From contig NC_003283.11 of the NCBI RefSeq assembly GCF_000002985.6, positions 12,958,001-13,022,000 on the forward strand: a stretch of 64,000 bases of DNA. Reading direction: 5' to 3'. Positions 35,626 to 47,300 of the stretch are shown here, piece after piece; the first letter of the stretch is position 1, and every line of letters begins with the position of its first letter. The DNA is from Caenorhabditis elegans. Taxonomy: Eukaryota > Nematoda > Chromadorea > Rhabditida > Rhabditidae. The notes under the pieces are model-generated. The model was given only the letters and a program-made list of their open reading frames with translations. It did not search any database and was not told the origin of the DNA. Both the position numbers and the translations under genes were made by a program.

Positions 35626-36622
35626 ATGCTGACTTTATGGTCTTTACTGTTGTATACTTTTATTCCTTTGATTCAATGTACTGGTTATTTGGAACTTCGA
35701 CTGACAAGTCCTTATGTTCGAGTTCTCAATGTTTCTGTAGAGCTAGCAATTGGATCTGAAAAAAGTTTCTATAAAGTTCCACTCTCTCCATATTATGAAT
35801 TGGCTATAACAAATGTTCCAATTGAATTCGATCAACCTGCAAGTATCATAATAAGAAGCGGTCCTGTGAAGGAAATTGGATTAACCGATTTTGTAGTTAG
35901 TCCAAAAATATTTTCCACTCGAAAAATGTCAATAGTGCCTCCAAAAGCTGGACTTCCATTCAGTGGATTTCGAATCGATATAAAATGTGATACGTAAGTA
36001 AATAGAAATTTATAGTGATTTTTCAAAACTTAATTATAATTTTCTTAGAAACTATTTCGGAGCCCACTGTGAACATTTCTGTGATGAGGAGCAAGCAAGA
36101 TCAATGGGTCGAAGATGTAATATCCTTGGAAATATTGGTTGTCCAATTGGAGTCCGTGGATCAAAATGTGATATTGAACTTCCAATTGATAGTGGAATCT
36201 GTAAATGCATGAATGGCGGAAAATGTGTGAATTCGTTTGATTCGAAATTAACCGCAGATTTTCCAATCTGTGAGTGTCTGAATGGATTTGAAGGAGCTGC
36301 TTGTGAGAAACAAATGAAAATTTTTGAGCCGAAAATCTCAACTCGCCTTTTTGAATCAACTGCTCGATTCCATGATTTGGCAAATGTTTCCGTTAAAAAT
36401 CAATTGTACGATGATAAAATGGATATTTATTCAAAACATGTCGCACCGTCTTTTCATGTTTTGCAACAAGGTGCACTAAATGGAAAAGCTCTTCGAGCAC
36501 CTAAGAAGCAGAAAAACACAATTATATTTGATCCAGTAACTCTTTCATTTCATCCAACTAAACCAATATCCACACCATATTTCCCAAAGGGGCGACCTGT
36601 TAGACTAAATTCACAGTCGTAA
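35626..36622 (+). CDS. Secreted DSL/EGF Notch-ligand-like protein
   Basis: Two exons (35626-35993, 36049-36622) give 313 residues. The signal peptide is MLTLWSLLLYTFIPLIQCTG. Residues to about 120 resemble the N-terminal region of DSL ligands (YLELRLTSP). The DSL domain then shows the full six-Cys spacing, C-x8-C-x3-C-x11-C-x7-C-x8-C, starting at KCDTNYFGAHC (Cys121). One EGF-like repeat follows (CKCMNGGKC ... CECLNGFEGAAC). The last ~100 residues are basic and lack any hydrophobic segment, so unlike LAG-2 or APX-1 it should be secreted, as for some of the C. elegans dsl genes. It is probably one of the dsl-1 to dsl-7 set; I cannot say which. It may act as a co-ligand for LIN-12/GLP-1 (inference). 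The ATG follows no obvious splice acceptor. Confidence 0.87.
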
Positions 36623-37622
36623 TATAGGGTTTTAAAAACTGAAAATTCTGTGAGGTTTTTTTTAATGTAATTTCTAAAATATTATACTTTTTCGTTTACT
36701 TTGAAGCATCTCCCACACGTGTATTCTTCTTCCTTCCAGTTTTTCTTTTATTTAACATGGTTTTTATTGATAATTATTTGTATAGTTTTTTCAAATCAAT
36801 AGCTAATAAAGTATCAAAAATGAATGTTCGTGAGTGGATATTTCGGTCAAGTAGAACCGCATACAGTTGCTCGGGAGCTTGTCAAACACGAAAAAGGTGT
36901 TGCGACTTGGCTTTGTCCACCTTCTTCAAATGTATCTTCTTGATTTCAATGTGACAAAAACAAATATACGGGTCAGGTTATTTATGGAGACTTTTTTTGA
37001 GATTAAGATGGAAAAATCTTTTACGAAACTTTGCGAAGGCAGAATAAAGTAATAATTTTCAATGAAGACTTCCTTTCTGTTTCAATTTTCAAATAAATCC
37101 CTTCCAATATCATTTTGATAAAATTTATACGAGAACATTCAATAAGTTTCTAAAAACCAGCTAATTAATTTGACTTGACGTGCGGCTCTGTTGAAATCTA
37201 TATTACAGTTTTTAGTGTATTTTTCTCTTTATTTTACCATTAAATATAAAATCATTTGGTTTGCTTTGTATTTCAAATAGCAAGAACATTGAACACTAAA
37301 CCACATTTGAATGTTTCATAAATCCGGTTTTTAAGTAAATAATTTTTGTTTGGTTTTTTAAATAACCGGCAGAACGGTGCTACTTATTTCAGAAACTGAA
37401 TAAAGTTTAACAAGTTGTAGCATATCAGGAAAATCTGTGATAAATACAATTTGTAAGGGAAACATATAAATTGATAAAACATAAATCCAAGTGACAAAAA
37501 AGGAAGTATTGATGACTGAGTGACCTTTTGTCTTTCGATAAACAGTCATAAAACACAACAACCGCCCTACATTCAACATCTTCAATTGTTTTAAAGTATT
37601 GATTCGTCTGGTCAGTATCAAG
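36623..37622. other. Intergenic region DSL to far-3
   Basis: 3' flank of the DSL gene and 5' flank of far-3. AT-rich; short open frames without homology. No feature is supported. Confidence 0.5.
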
Positions 37623-38766
37623 ATGTTACTCCGTTTCTTTGCTATTTTATTAATTTTTCATTTCTCATTTGCTGCTGATGGAATATTTGAAGCTGTTATT
37701 GAGAGCTATAAAGATGCTCTTCCACCAAAAGTTGTTGCGGCTTTTGATAATTTGAGTCCAGGGGAAAGTGCTATTATGAAAGAAGTATTCATGAATTATG
37801 ATAAATTTACAAGTATTGCTGATCTGATTGTTGCAATCAAGAAGAAATCGGAATCACTTGGATCGTTTTTCGAGAAACTTTACATTGAAATTGACGCTGA
37901 AATTCAGGCATTAACACCGGAAACAAAGAAATTTGTAACTGAAATGTTAGGAATTGGCAGAGCAATTTATACTGCACAAATTGTTGGAATTCCATTAGAT
38001 TCTAAAGAAGTCCTACCTGTATTTGCAAAGTAAGTTAATTCGTTTTCCACCAACTTTGATGACAATGAAAAATGTAGAAACTGTTTTTTTTTGAGTTTAA
38101 AAATATTTAAATTCACAGCTTCTTTGCAAATTCTATAAAGTTTGAAAATACTATTTTGTACACTCTTAAAGTTTTTGTGAATTTAAAAATTTATTCAGAG
38201 ACTTTGAAATGTTGGTAAATATCGAGTAGCAACAATGGAGAAGATTTTTCAAACTACATCTATAGTGCTAAACTTTTCAAAAATTACTATGTTTTTGCAG
38301 TTAAAAATTTGAAATGTCAGCCAAAAAAAGGTTTTTTCCTAATAGTACGAATTTTATACTTTTTTAAATTCAATTGTATGGCTTTTAACACGGGAGTGGT
38401 TTGAACATATGAAATTGCTCTAAGTTTCTTTAAAAACCTTTCGTAAATTTGGAAATGCTCTGCATCTAAAAAATTTAAGAGTTTTCTTGCCATTTTGAAT
38501 CATTATATGATATTTGGAAAAAATTTTTGTTGAAGCAATTCCATCTTTAAATTTATAATGTTAATAACAAAACACACATATTTGTAGAATAGATATATTC
38601 AACAAATAAAATGTGCCCCCTCTAACATATGCAAAATTTCAGACAATTTACTTCGTTCAAATCACTATCGGATGCTACAAAGGAAGAACTTGAAAAAACA
38701 TTCCTCGGTCTCTACAAATTCGCTTCAAACGACAAGATCAAGACTGAGATTGATAAATTGTTGTGA
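37623..38766 (+). CDS. far-3: Fatty-acid and retinol-binding protein FAR-3
   Basis: Two exons (37623-38029, 38643-38766) give 176 residues. The signal peptide [20 protein letters not shown] is followed by an all-helical FAR domain: [24 protein letters not shown], the [16 protein letters not shown] stretch, and a second-exon block [20 protein letters not shown] that aligns with the second exon of the neighbouring copies. FAR proteins are nematode-specific secreted lipid carriers for fatty acids and retinol. The gene is the only one of the cluster on the plus strand. The symbol is assigned by my memory of the F15B9.1-3 order and is less certain than the family. Confidence 0.85.
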
Positions 38767-38779
38767 TATGATAGCAATG

Positions 38780-38785
38780 AATAAA
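38780..38785 (+). terminator. Poly(A) signal AATAAA for far-3
   Basis: AATAAA 14 nt after the far-3 stop codon. far-3 and far-4 are convergent, with stop codons only 113 bp apart. Confidence 0.6.
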
Positions 38786-38879
38786 TACTGTGGTTTATGT
38801 TTTGGGTTTCATAATAATAAAAAAATCCTCAAATTTATTACGGTCTATAGATACAATTTTGTGACATTAGTAATTTTAT

Positions 38880-39512
38880 TTACTGGTTATTGTTCTTCTC
38901 AAGAAGCTTGGCAATGAGTGTTTGAGTCTTGTCATCCTCCAAAAACTTGGCGACTCCTCCGAAATTTTTCTTCAACTCGTCTTGAGCCTCAGCTGGCAAT
39001 GCCTTGTATGCAGCAACTTGGCTGAAATACCGAGGATGATAAATATATTTTTATTAATACACAAATTTCTTCGATAAAACCTACGTTTCAATGAGAAGCT
39101 TGATCTCGGAAACTGAGATCTTCTCTCCATTAACAGAACGAGCATAAAGACCACGTCCTCCAGCAATGAGCTCGTTAACAAAATCCTTTGGTTTTGGGCT
39201 CAATGCATCAACCTTCTTTTGGAGCTTAGCTTGAAGCTTCTCAGCCTTTTCTCCCAAGCTTGAAGACTTTTCTTTGAGAGCAGCAATCAATTCTCCTTCG
39301 TTTTTGTAGCTCTTGTAGTTCTTGAATACATCCTTCAATGCAGCCTTCTCTTCTGGAGACAAATCCTGATAGGCTTGAACAACTTCGGATGGAAGGAGAT
39401 CTTTGTGTTGCTTCAAAATTTGAGAGAATGGAGAAGAATCATCAGCTGGAGCAGCAGCTGAGAAACGGAGAAGAACCAAGCAGAAAACGTTGAAAGCGAA
39501 AAGACGAGACAT
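38880..39512 (-). CDS. far-4: Fatty-acid and retinol-binding protein FAR-4
   Basis: Two exons (39512-39085, 39021-38880) give 189 residues. The signal peptide is MSRLFAFNVFCLVLLRFSAA. The FAR domain is lysine-rich and well conserved: LLPSEVVQAYQDLSPEEKAA, LKDVFKNYKSYKNEGELIAA, and LSPKPKDFVNELIAGGRGLY. The intron is in the same place and phase (after the codon preceding the AAY-KALPAEAQDEL segment) as in the other two copies. Predicted secreted lipid-binding protein; symbol by gene order. Confidence 0.86.
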
Positions 39513-40510
39513 TGTTGATGTTGCTCTTTAATTCGAATTCATGTCTATTTATACTAAAATTTTGTGATTTGTTAAATGGGCGGTTCAATTCTTCCATACT
39601 ATTTTCGCCAAAGATGATGTCAATTCGTGGAGAAGGCGCCATAACTGTTGTAGCCTCCGTGTGGTCTGGACATTGTTCCTTGCAAACCTATGTTGGTCTT
39701 CAGATGATTCGTTCGATTATCAAGGACAATCAGACGGCGTTGTTGTTGTGGTGTTTAGCATAAGAGATCATCAAGACGAGGTTAGAAAATCTATTTGTTT
39801 ATGTTTTTGAGTGTAACCTTGGATGCTATTCATCTTCTGTTTCATAGGAAAAACAATCTTTAGAGTTTGAAGAAACTTTTATCACAGTAACTACAACTTT
39901 AATGATGTGAAAGGTAAACAAGTGATGTTTACTTATTTTTGGTGTCTCAATGTGGATTTTTATATGAAGTTTTGGAATATGATCGTTCTGTTAACCCGAT
40001 GTCATAACCCGACGCTGCAAAACATTTATATTCTCTAAAGTTACACCATTCAGTATATTTTCAGATTATAATCTAGATGAACACATTTGGAATCCGTTTT
40101 AGCTGAAAATTTGTTACAAAATTCACAGTTGAGAGAGCCGAGGTAGTTGGAAATAGGTGATCCTAGTTTTATGACCTTTTTTCAGCAGTTATGATTAATT
40201 CAACTGCAGCTTCACTTTTCCTAAATTTGTCACGATCTTCTGAAATCTATAAGATCAATTCATCTTCCGACTGTCTGGAAAATATTAATTTCTTGGAAAA
40301 CAGCAATCTCTCAATTTGGACAGCAGGCTACACAATTAAAAAAATGTTGGTTGATCTTTTGACAGCCTGATAGAACGATCTTCGTTTTCCTTTAGAGGTG
40401 AACAAATTTAGATGTTGTTGTGGTTTATGGAAATGTTTTATTTAAAAATAATACAACAACATGCAGTATAAAATATGTACATACTTATCACAATAAGATT
40501 ATTAATTCAC
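39513..40510. other. Intergenic region far-4 / far-5
   Basis: far-4 promoter side and the 3' flank of far-5, both on the minus strand. About 1 kb separates them, too long for a typical operon. No additional gene is supported. Confidence 0.5.
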
Positions 40511-41649
40511 TTATTTTCCCATACCCATTCCCATGCCTTGTCCCATGCCTTGTCCCATTCCGATTCCACCTCCGCCGCCAAAGAATCCGCCCATCATGCT
40601 TCGAAGACGTTGTTCACGCATTTGTCTCATGAATTGGAAGATTTGTGGAAAAGTACTTTGAAGTTCCTGTTGTGCATATGGAGGTAATGATCGATAGTGC
40701 ATTGCAATTCTGAATATTTAAACTTGGGATTTGGAATTAGTGAATTGAACACAATTGTTGTAATACATACGTTGTTAAGCTGGAAAACAATAAGATGAAA
40801 ACTATCACTCATATGAAAGTTTGGATTTTTCGTTGAAACACATAACTTTCAGCAGATATCAGAATCACGGACTTTGCCGACATTAAAGTCAATTGAAGAG
40901 CTTTATACAATTTGGACTAAACTTTCAGCGCATACACAAAATTTTCTACCAGTCTCCAAAGCTACGTTCCCCTGTCTGGCCTATCCAGGAAAACATGAAG
41001 GGTCAACATATTACTCTAAATAAGGAAATTATCGAGAAGATCTTAAATCTCATAAGTACAGACAACAATAACTTCGCAGTGAAATAAGTAGAAGGTAGGT
41101 AGGCTATTGCAATGCCTCGTAGAATTACCATTTGATTTTTAAGCTGATAAAAATGCCTTACTCGGTAAGAAACTGTCTTACTGTTTAGACAGAGAAACAA
41201 TATTTTTCTACTGAATGTAAATAATCATACCCCATTCCAACTTGTCTCAATTGTGACTGATCCATTTGTTGTCCATTAAGCCGTTGAGCATAAATTTGTC
41301 TTCCAGTTGAAATCAAATTCTGAATAAATCCTTTCGCTTCTTCGCTACTCAATCCATCGATTTTCTGCTTCAAAGCCATCAATCTCCGTTCCATTCGGGC
41401 TCCGAGTGCTGGATTTTTCATTTTCAAAGCATTAACCATTTCTTGTTCATTTCGGTAGTTTTGATGATTACGGAATACATCTTTCAGATCAGGTTGATCT
41501 TTTTGACTCAGGTTACTGTAGGCCTCCACAAGCTCCCTTGGAAGTAAGTTCTTAAATTTTTGAAATCCTCCCGCTTGTGGTTCTCCGAATGGAAAAGCTG
41601 ATGTAATAAAAAAGAGAAGAGAAAGTACAAGTAGAAGTAATTTACTCAT
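40511..41649 (-). CDS. far-5: Fatty-acid and retinol-binding protein FAR-5 with Gly/Met-rich tail
   Basis: Two exons (41649-41231, 40709-40511) give 205 residues. The signal peptide MSKLLLLVLSLLFFITSAFP precedes a FAR domain (LLPRELVEAYSNLSQKDQ, LKDVFRNHQNYRNEQEMVNA, LISTGRQIYAQRLNG). It is more Gln/Met/Arg-rich and less Lys-rich than FAR-4. The second exon starts with the family block (HYRSLPPYAQQELQSTF) but ends in a low-complexity tail, GGFFGGGGGIGMGQGMGQGM, absent from the two neighbours. The intron phase matches the other two genes, supporting origin by duplication. Symbol by gene order. Confidence 0.84.
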
Positions 41650-44341
41650 TATGGTAACTGAAGTATTTTATTTTTTCCAATCCTCTTTTATTCGATTTCA
41701 ATTTTGTGACTTTGAGTGAAACTCGCAGCGTCACTAATTTCTTTGCCGAAAAACTTTGCAAATTTGTGATTGGGATAGTTTTTATGTTTTTTTCTCGGTC
41801 TGGGCGACGTTCTTTCTTGAAAATATTTGATGCCATCAAAGATTGAGAACAAGAATTGGCGACTATACAGGAAAATTAAATAATCTTCATAGATTTGTGA
41901 TTTAAATAAAATCTAAGTATACTACAAAGCTAAAAACTCATTTCAGGTAATACTGAGGAAATCAATCGTCCAATTTTATTGTTATTTTCTAATTTTTTTT
42001 GCTTGATAACTTTTGATTTTATTTGAAATAAATATTTTGTCTATCACAATCAGTACGTATTTCATGAAATTAACTTTTATAAAGATGTTTCTAGAATTCA
42101 AATGAAATATAAAAATTTATTTATTCATTTTCTTATGCCAAACATGATTTCTAATTGAAAAATCGACACTTCCGAACAAAATTCACACATTTCTAGGCTT
42201 GCTTGACCTACAGTAATATGTTAATTCGTGACAGTACCCACCAGCTGCTGCGGTGCACGCGTCTTTCCTTGTACACGCGCGAAAATTTTGCCTTTTCTTC
42301 AATTTAGGCCAATTTTTTTTCATTTCAGCTGTATTTTTTATCTAAAATCGACGTTTTTGTTTTCATCAATCGGATTTTTTTTGATTTTCCGAACAATTTA
42401 CGGAATTTAACACCTTTTTTAATAGTTATTTGAAAGAAAACTACAGATTATCTTCGATTGAGCTTGAAAAACCGCGAGGAATACGTTTTAGTCTTTTCTA
42501 AAATTATATTTTGTTAAGTTTTCAAACAAACCAAATTTTCCAATCATCATTCATTTCTTGTGATCTGTTCAGCGTTTTGATGTTCCTTTTAAATCTTTGC
42601 CGAGGTAATGCCACCACTCTTTATTTGTTCGCTCATTCCTATTCACCATTTGTTCACCATTTCACCATTTTTCGCAAGAACAAACGACGCGCAGACAGTT
42701 ATACAGTGTCCCTCATCACACGTTTGAATTTGCGAGCTTCTTCGGGTCCGGCCGACCTTCAACATGTTGCTTAGACGCTAATAAATCACTCCATTTGACA
42801 GTAGTTTGTTGGTTTTCACTGGTATACATTACTCGATAGAATCTATTTTTTAGCGCTCATCTTTGTAGAGGATGAGACACACAAATTTTCTGTTTTTTTC
42901 TCGCTTTTCTGTAAGGGCCTTTCTCATCGAAACTAGGCATCAGACGCCTTTCCAATGCGATTTCGGAGTTTTATCACCCATTTTCCATCAATCTGAAGAT
43001 CATTTTAGGTGAATCTGTTCTTCGTAAACCGGCAGCACTTTAGTTCATTGGAGGCCTTCTTATCTGTCATTATGTTCCACTTTAGTGGTTATCTGAGCGA
43101 AAGCTATGTCTAAACTAAAATGCATAATTCAATTCTCTAGTTACCCAATCTTCCAAAATCTTGGTATTCAAATTATCTTGGTAGTGGTGCTCTCAACGTG
43201 AAATATTTTTCTTGGAGCACTGTTTGTTGGAATTATAAACAAAATTGTTGCGGTCTGATGTCACTGGGAAAGTGAGTATTGTCGGAATTTGCTCTTTATT
43301 TTTCTTTTTTATTAGCTGCAATATTCAGTTTCACATATATAAAGAAAGGCAATAAAAAGCCCTGACGCTTCACTGTGTTGCTGGAGATTCAACTTTTCGT
43401 CTTCATTTCCAATATATGGTCTGCAATGATCAAAACGATCATTCAAATTTTAGAAAAAAAAAGCGTCTCGGCTTTACATATGCCACGCGGCCTCCCACTC
43501 TCCCCATTATATTGTTTTATCGATAGGTCATTTCTTGCTTCTGCTTCACCTTTTCAAACCCATTTCTGTTTGTTTGTTGGCGTTAAATATTTCATGAATT
43601 AATCCTTTTCAGAATTACACAGTTTGTGCCAATCGTTGGGGGAAATTCTATAAAAGGATTAAGCACTTTGCCGCCCCCCCCCCCCTCGTTTGTCTCTTTA
43701 AAAGAAACATTTAAATTTTCAAACATTATACTACATCCTACGTTTTCTCCGTGAGACCATGCGTGGCACTAATCTGTTCCAATCCATTTTCATAGTTTCC
43801 CATTGCTTCCTTCCAAGAATTTCCGTCATTATTCCGAGCCATGAAAGGTAAATCACGTTTCAGTGTTCGAGTTTTTCTAGACAGGAAGAGGAAAACGTGT
43901 CGCCTCGTGTTCCCTTCCAATGAGTAATCGTTGTTTCCGAAAAGAAATGCTTCAAAGGGGAAAATCATGAAGACATGTAATTTTCGAAGAGAAAGTGGCG
44001 TGTAAAAGTTTATTCTTCAGCCTCAAACTTTTCACGTATCTTTTACTAGCCTATCACAACTACAACTAGTTTGATGACATGCCAAATATACATAATCCTG
44101 TTGAAAAGTGTCAAGAATGTCGTTGTTATCAAATTATTACCTCACGGAACAACAGTGCAAACACACTTGTTTCGAAATTTGTTCAAATAATGTTGCCTTT
44201 CGTGTTTGCTTTTTAATTTTCTTTAAACCGTTCAATAATACCGCCAAAAACAGTGATAAGGTTGTGCCCTCATAATCTTTCATCACTGAAACGTCGCACG
44301 TGATATTTTCATTTTCAGCTGTTCCTCTTCGACCTTCCCGA
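41650..44341. other. Upstream region of inft-2
   Basis: 2.7 kb between far-5 (minus) and inft-2 (plus). It holds several GC-richer blocks (about 42225-42280, 42650-42775, 42890-43080, 43460-43560) that could be 5' exons or enhancers, but none yields a coding exon I can defend. A run of 12 C lies at 43674-43685. A TTTTCAG acceptor at 44312-44318 precedes the inft-2 start by 23 nt. Confidence 0.5.
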
Positions 44342-47300
44342 ATGGTGAAGAAGCGCCAAAACTCCAAAAAGAGCCATAGGATCAATCAGCCTCCGGGCTC
44401 AACTAGTAAGTTTTGATTTCGTCTGAAAATTTAGAATTTATTTTTTTCAGAGGCTAAAACACCGCCGTTTTCCGATGGAAGCAGGCCTACAAGCCGACTG
44501 AGCAATCCATCCGATGTAGAGAATGCCGGGCACGCTGATGTTCCATCAAAGACGAAATGCAACGCACAAAAACCACAGGTGTTCGGAAACAAAAGCTCGC
44601 AATTGAACATAGCCGCTAAGCCAAGGAGTAATGGAGCACATTCGGTTAGTATTCAGCAATATTATTTTTTGTTGAAAAAATGGAGTAGCGTGAATGAGGA
44701 TTTTGTTTCAAAAATCCAAAATCGCCTGAATTTCAGAAAAAAATACCACAAATGAAAGACGGAGAAAATCACAAAAGAATGAAAAAAGTTTAGCCAAATT
44801 TGAAAAATGGCGTTTTAAAAGTTCGATTTTTCTTCTTTGGCTTTTCTGAATTTGTGACTATTTTGGATTTTTTTTTGAAACAAAATCCTTTTTTACGCTA
44901 CTCATCTTTTAATTCAGTCTCATATCCGAACATATGTGCTCTTTTTAGATATCTCCCGAGCCTAATGTCTCTGAGCGATGTGTTGATTCTCTTCCAGTGT
45001 CCTCTATTTCGTCAAGCCGTCTCGATGATACTGATGTTCACATTAGGGAAATGATATCTGAGTTTAGGCTAGTTTATTACCTCCAATACTTCAGAAATGA
45101 TTGATATTGTTTCAGAGATGAGATTGGAGAAGAGACGACACGACTCAAGGCGATTGCTGATATCAACTACATGATTGGCAGTACAAGCTCGTTTTTCCAG
45201 CGCTTTACCATTCGTAAAAAGCTCCATTGTCAGTTTGCCTTTCTGTTAAATTTTGGTGTTAAAATGTTTTCTTTCAGCATATGGATTCCTTTCCGCCCTC
45301 GCAGCTCACGCCGATCGTTCCCCTCAAAGTAAAGCCATCGACGAAGAAGTAAATATGTATTTACAGTCAGAAAGTCGAGATGCTCGGATAATGGGGCTTC
45401 ACGACGACAATAGCCAACCGATAGAGATTCTTACGCGAATTCTATCGAAAACTAGCGACCAGCAATGGGAGAACTTTGTAAGTTTATGGAAAATTGAGTA
45501 AAACATTATGGAGGTATGGGGAATTGAACCCCAGCCCTCTCCCATGCTAAGGGAGCGCTCTACCACTGAGCTATACCCCCGCATGTCATGTTGAGTGTTG
45601 AGGAAGAATGCGTACTGGAGGTCATAGTTTTCGTAAACTTCACATGAGAGACGCAGACATACCCGCGATAGTGTCTTCGGGTCTGATATAGATGAAACTA
45701 TAATCTTTTTTTTGCAGATTGGTTTGCTGGAAACGATTGAAAAATCGACTGACATTGGTGCAAGTATTTCCGGGCTTCGTGTCTCCTGTTCTTCGAATGT
45801 TCTCACAAAAGATTCTGAAACTCAGACAGATGTGGTCCAGCGGAAATTGAACAAGGAAAGGAGGGAGCCTTCTCGAAATTTTCATGGTATTCCGGAAGAA
45901 TCGGCAGTTTTTTGCGATTACTCGACATCCGATGATGAAAGCAAACTTAGCTCTCCGGATCCAACAACGCCAAATTCTATCGATTCGAACATTAATTTGA
46001 AGAAATGGATGACTGCAATGGATTTACCAGCGCAAAGTCAAATTGGAGGAAACCATGCGTTTTTTCAATCAAACTTCTCCACTTCGACGTTTTCGTCTGA
46101 TGATGATGGACCTCTATCGCCTGTCCACGATACAACACTTCAGGTTATCACTGAAGTGCTCTCAGAAGAAGCAGAAAGTTGTGAAATGCACACAGGGTTA
46201 GAAGCTTCACCATCTGCAGTTTTTCCGGACAAAGCGAATATAGCCTTTATCGATGAATCCACTTCTGCTTCTCCGTTGGATGGTCTTGGATTCAGTGACA
46301 TCTTGACGATGAGCTTTGAAATGATAGAAACGGGCAAAATGAATTCTGCTATTGCTCCAATCAATGCAAATGCTCCACCACCGCCAGGTCCACCGTCTTC
46401 ATTGTTACCTCTGATCAACACGAATGCACCTCCGCCACCTCCGATGCCATCAATCAATGGGCATGCCCCAAACCCTCCACCACCTCCACCACTTCTGGGT
46501 ATCGCACCGATGTCGACGAACGCGCCACCACCTCCACCAATGCCAGGGATGGCTCCATTATCGACTGGAGCGCCAACACCTCCACCACCTCCACCAGTTG
46601 GGATGGCAAATGGTGGCCCACCTCCACCGCCTCCACTGCCGCTCGATTTACTCAAAGGAGCTGTCGCTGGTTTGAAGTCTGTTCCAGGAGGACCACCACC
46701 ACCTCCTCCTCCACCTCCGCCGTCGTTTATGTTCAATGGAAAAGTGCCAAACGCCTTCAGCCCGGGAACATCCACTTCTCCCGTTCTATCTCCAGGAGTT
46801 GTAAAATCTGCGGTCGTGTACAGGAAGCAGAAGAAAACGGCGTTTGTAAGGTGGCCAAAGTTGACGATGCAAATGCAAGACGCAGGAACAGTTTTCAACG
46901 ATTCCCTGTGTGTCGATTTCAATGAAGATGAGCGAACAAAGGTAAAGACATGAATGTATCAGAGAATTCTACAATTGTACATATTTTCAGATGGAAGAAG
47001 TTTTCGAAGAAGCTCCCGTCAAGCAGTTGAATCGAAAAATAGCGGGATCTGTTGGACGAGCTTTTGGAAAGTCGCTGAGAGCAACAACTTCATCTTCGGA
47101 ATTCAATCCGATGTCAGCTCGATCTCCTACAAATCCTCAAGTTCTCGTGTCGCCGAAAGCTCTGACCATCGAAATTCTCATCAAGAAGTATGTCCAATTA
47201 TTAGAAAGAGTTTTTCAAAAATTACGTTTTCCAGATTAAAGCCGATGGAGTTCACTCAGTTGATAGAGAAATTGGATGCAAATGACACAGAAGGAATTAA

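Noticed and set aside
40420-40690. Plus-strand open frames over the end of far-5
   Set aside because: Shadows of the Gly/Met-rich tail on the opposite strand.
46140-46922. 260-codon Gly-rich open frame on the minus strand
   Set aside because: It is the antisense of the inft-2 FH1 proline runs (CCX codons read as GGX) and has no independent support.
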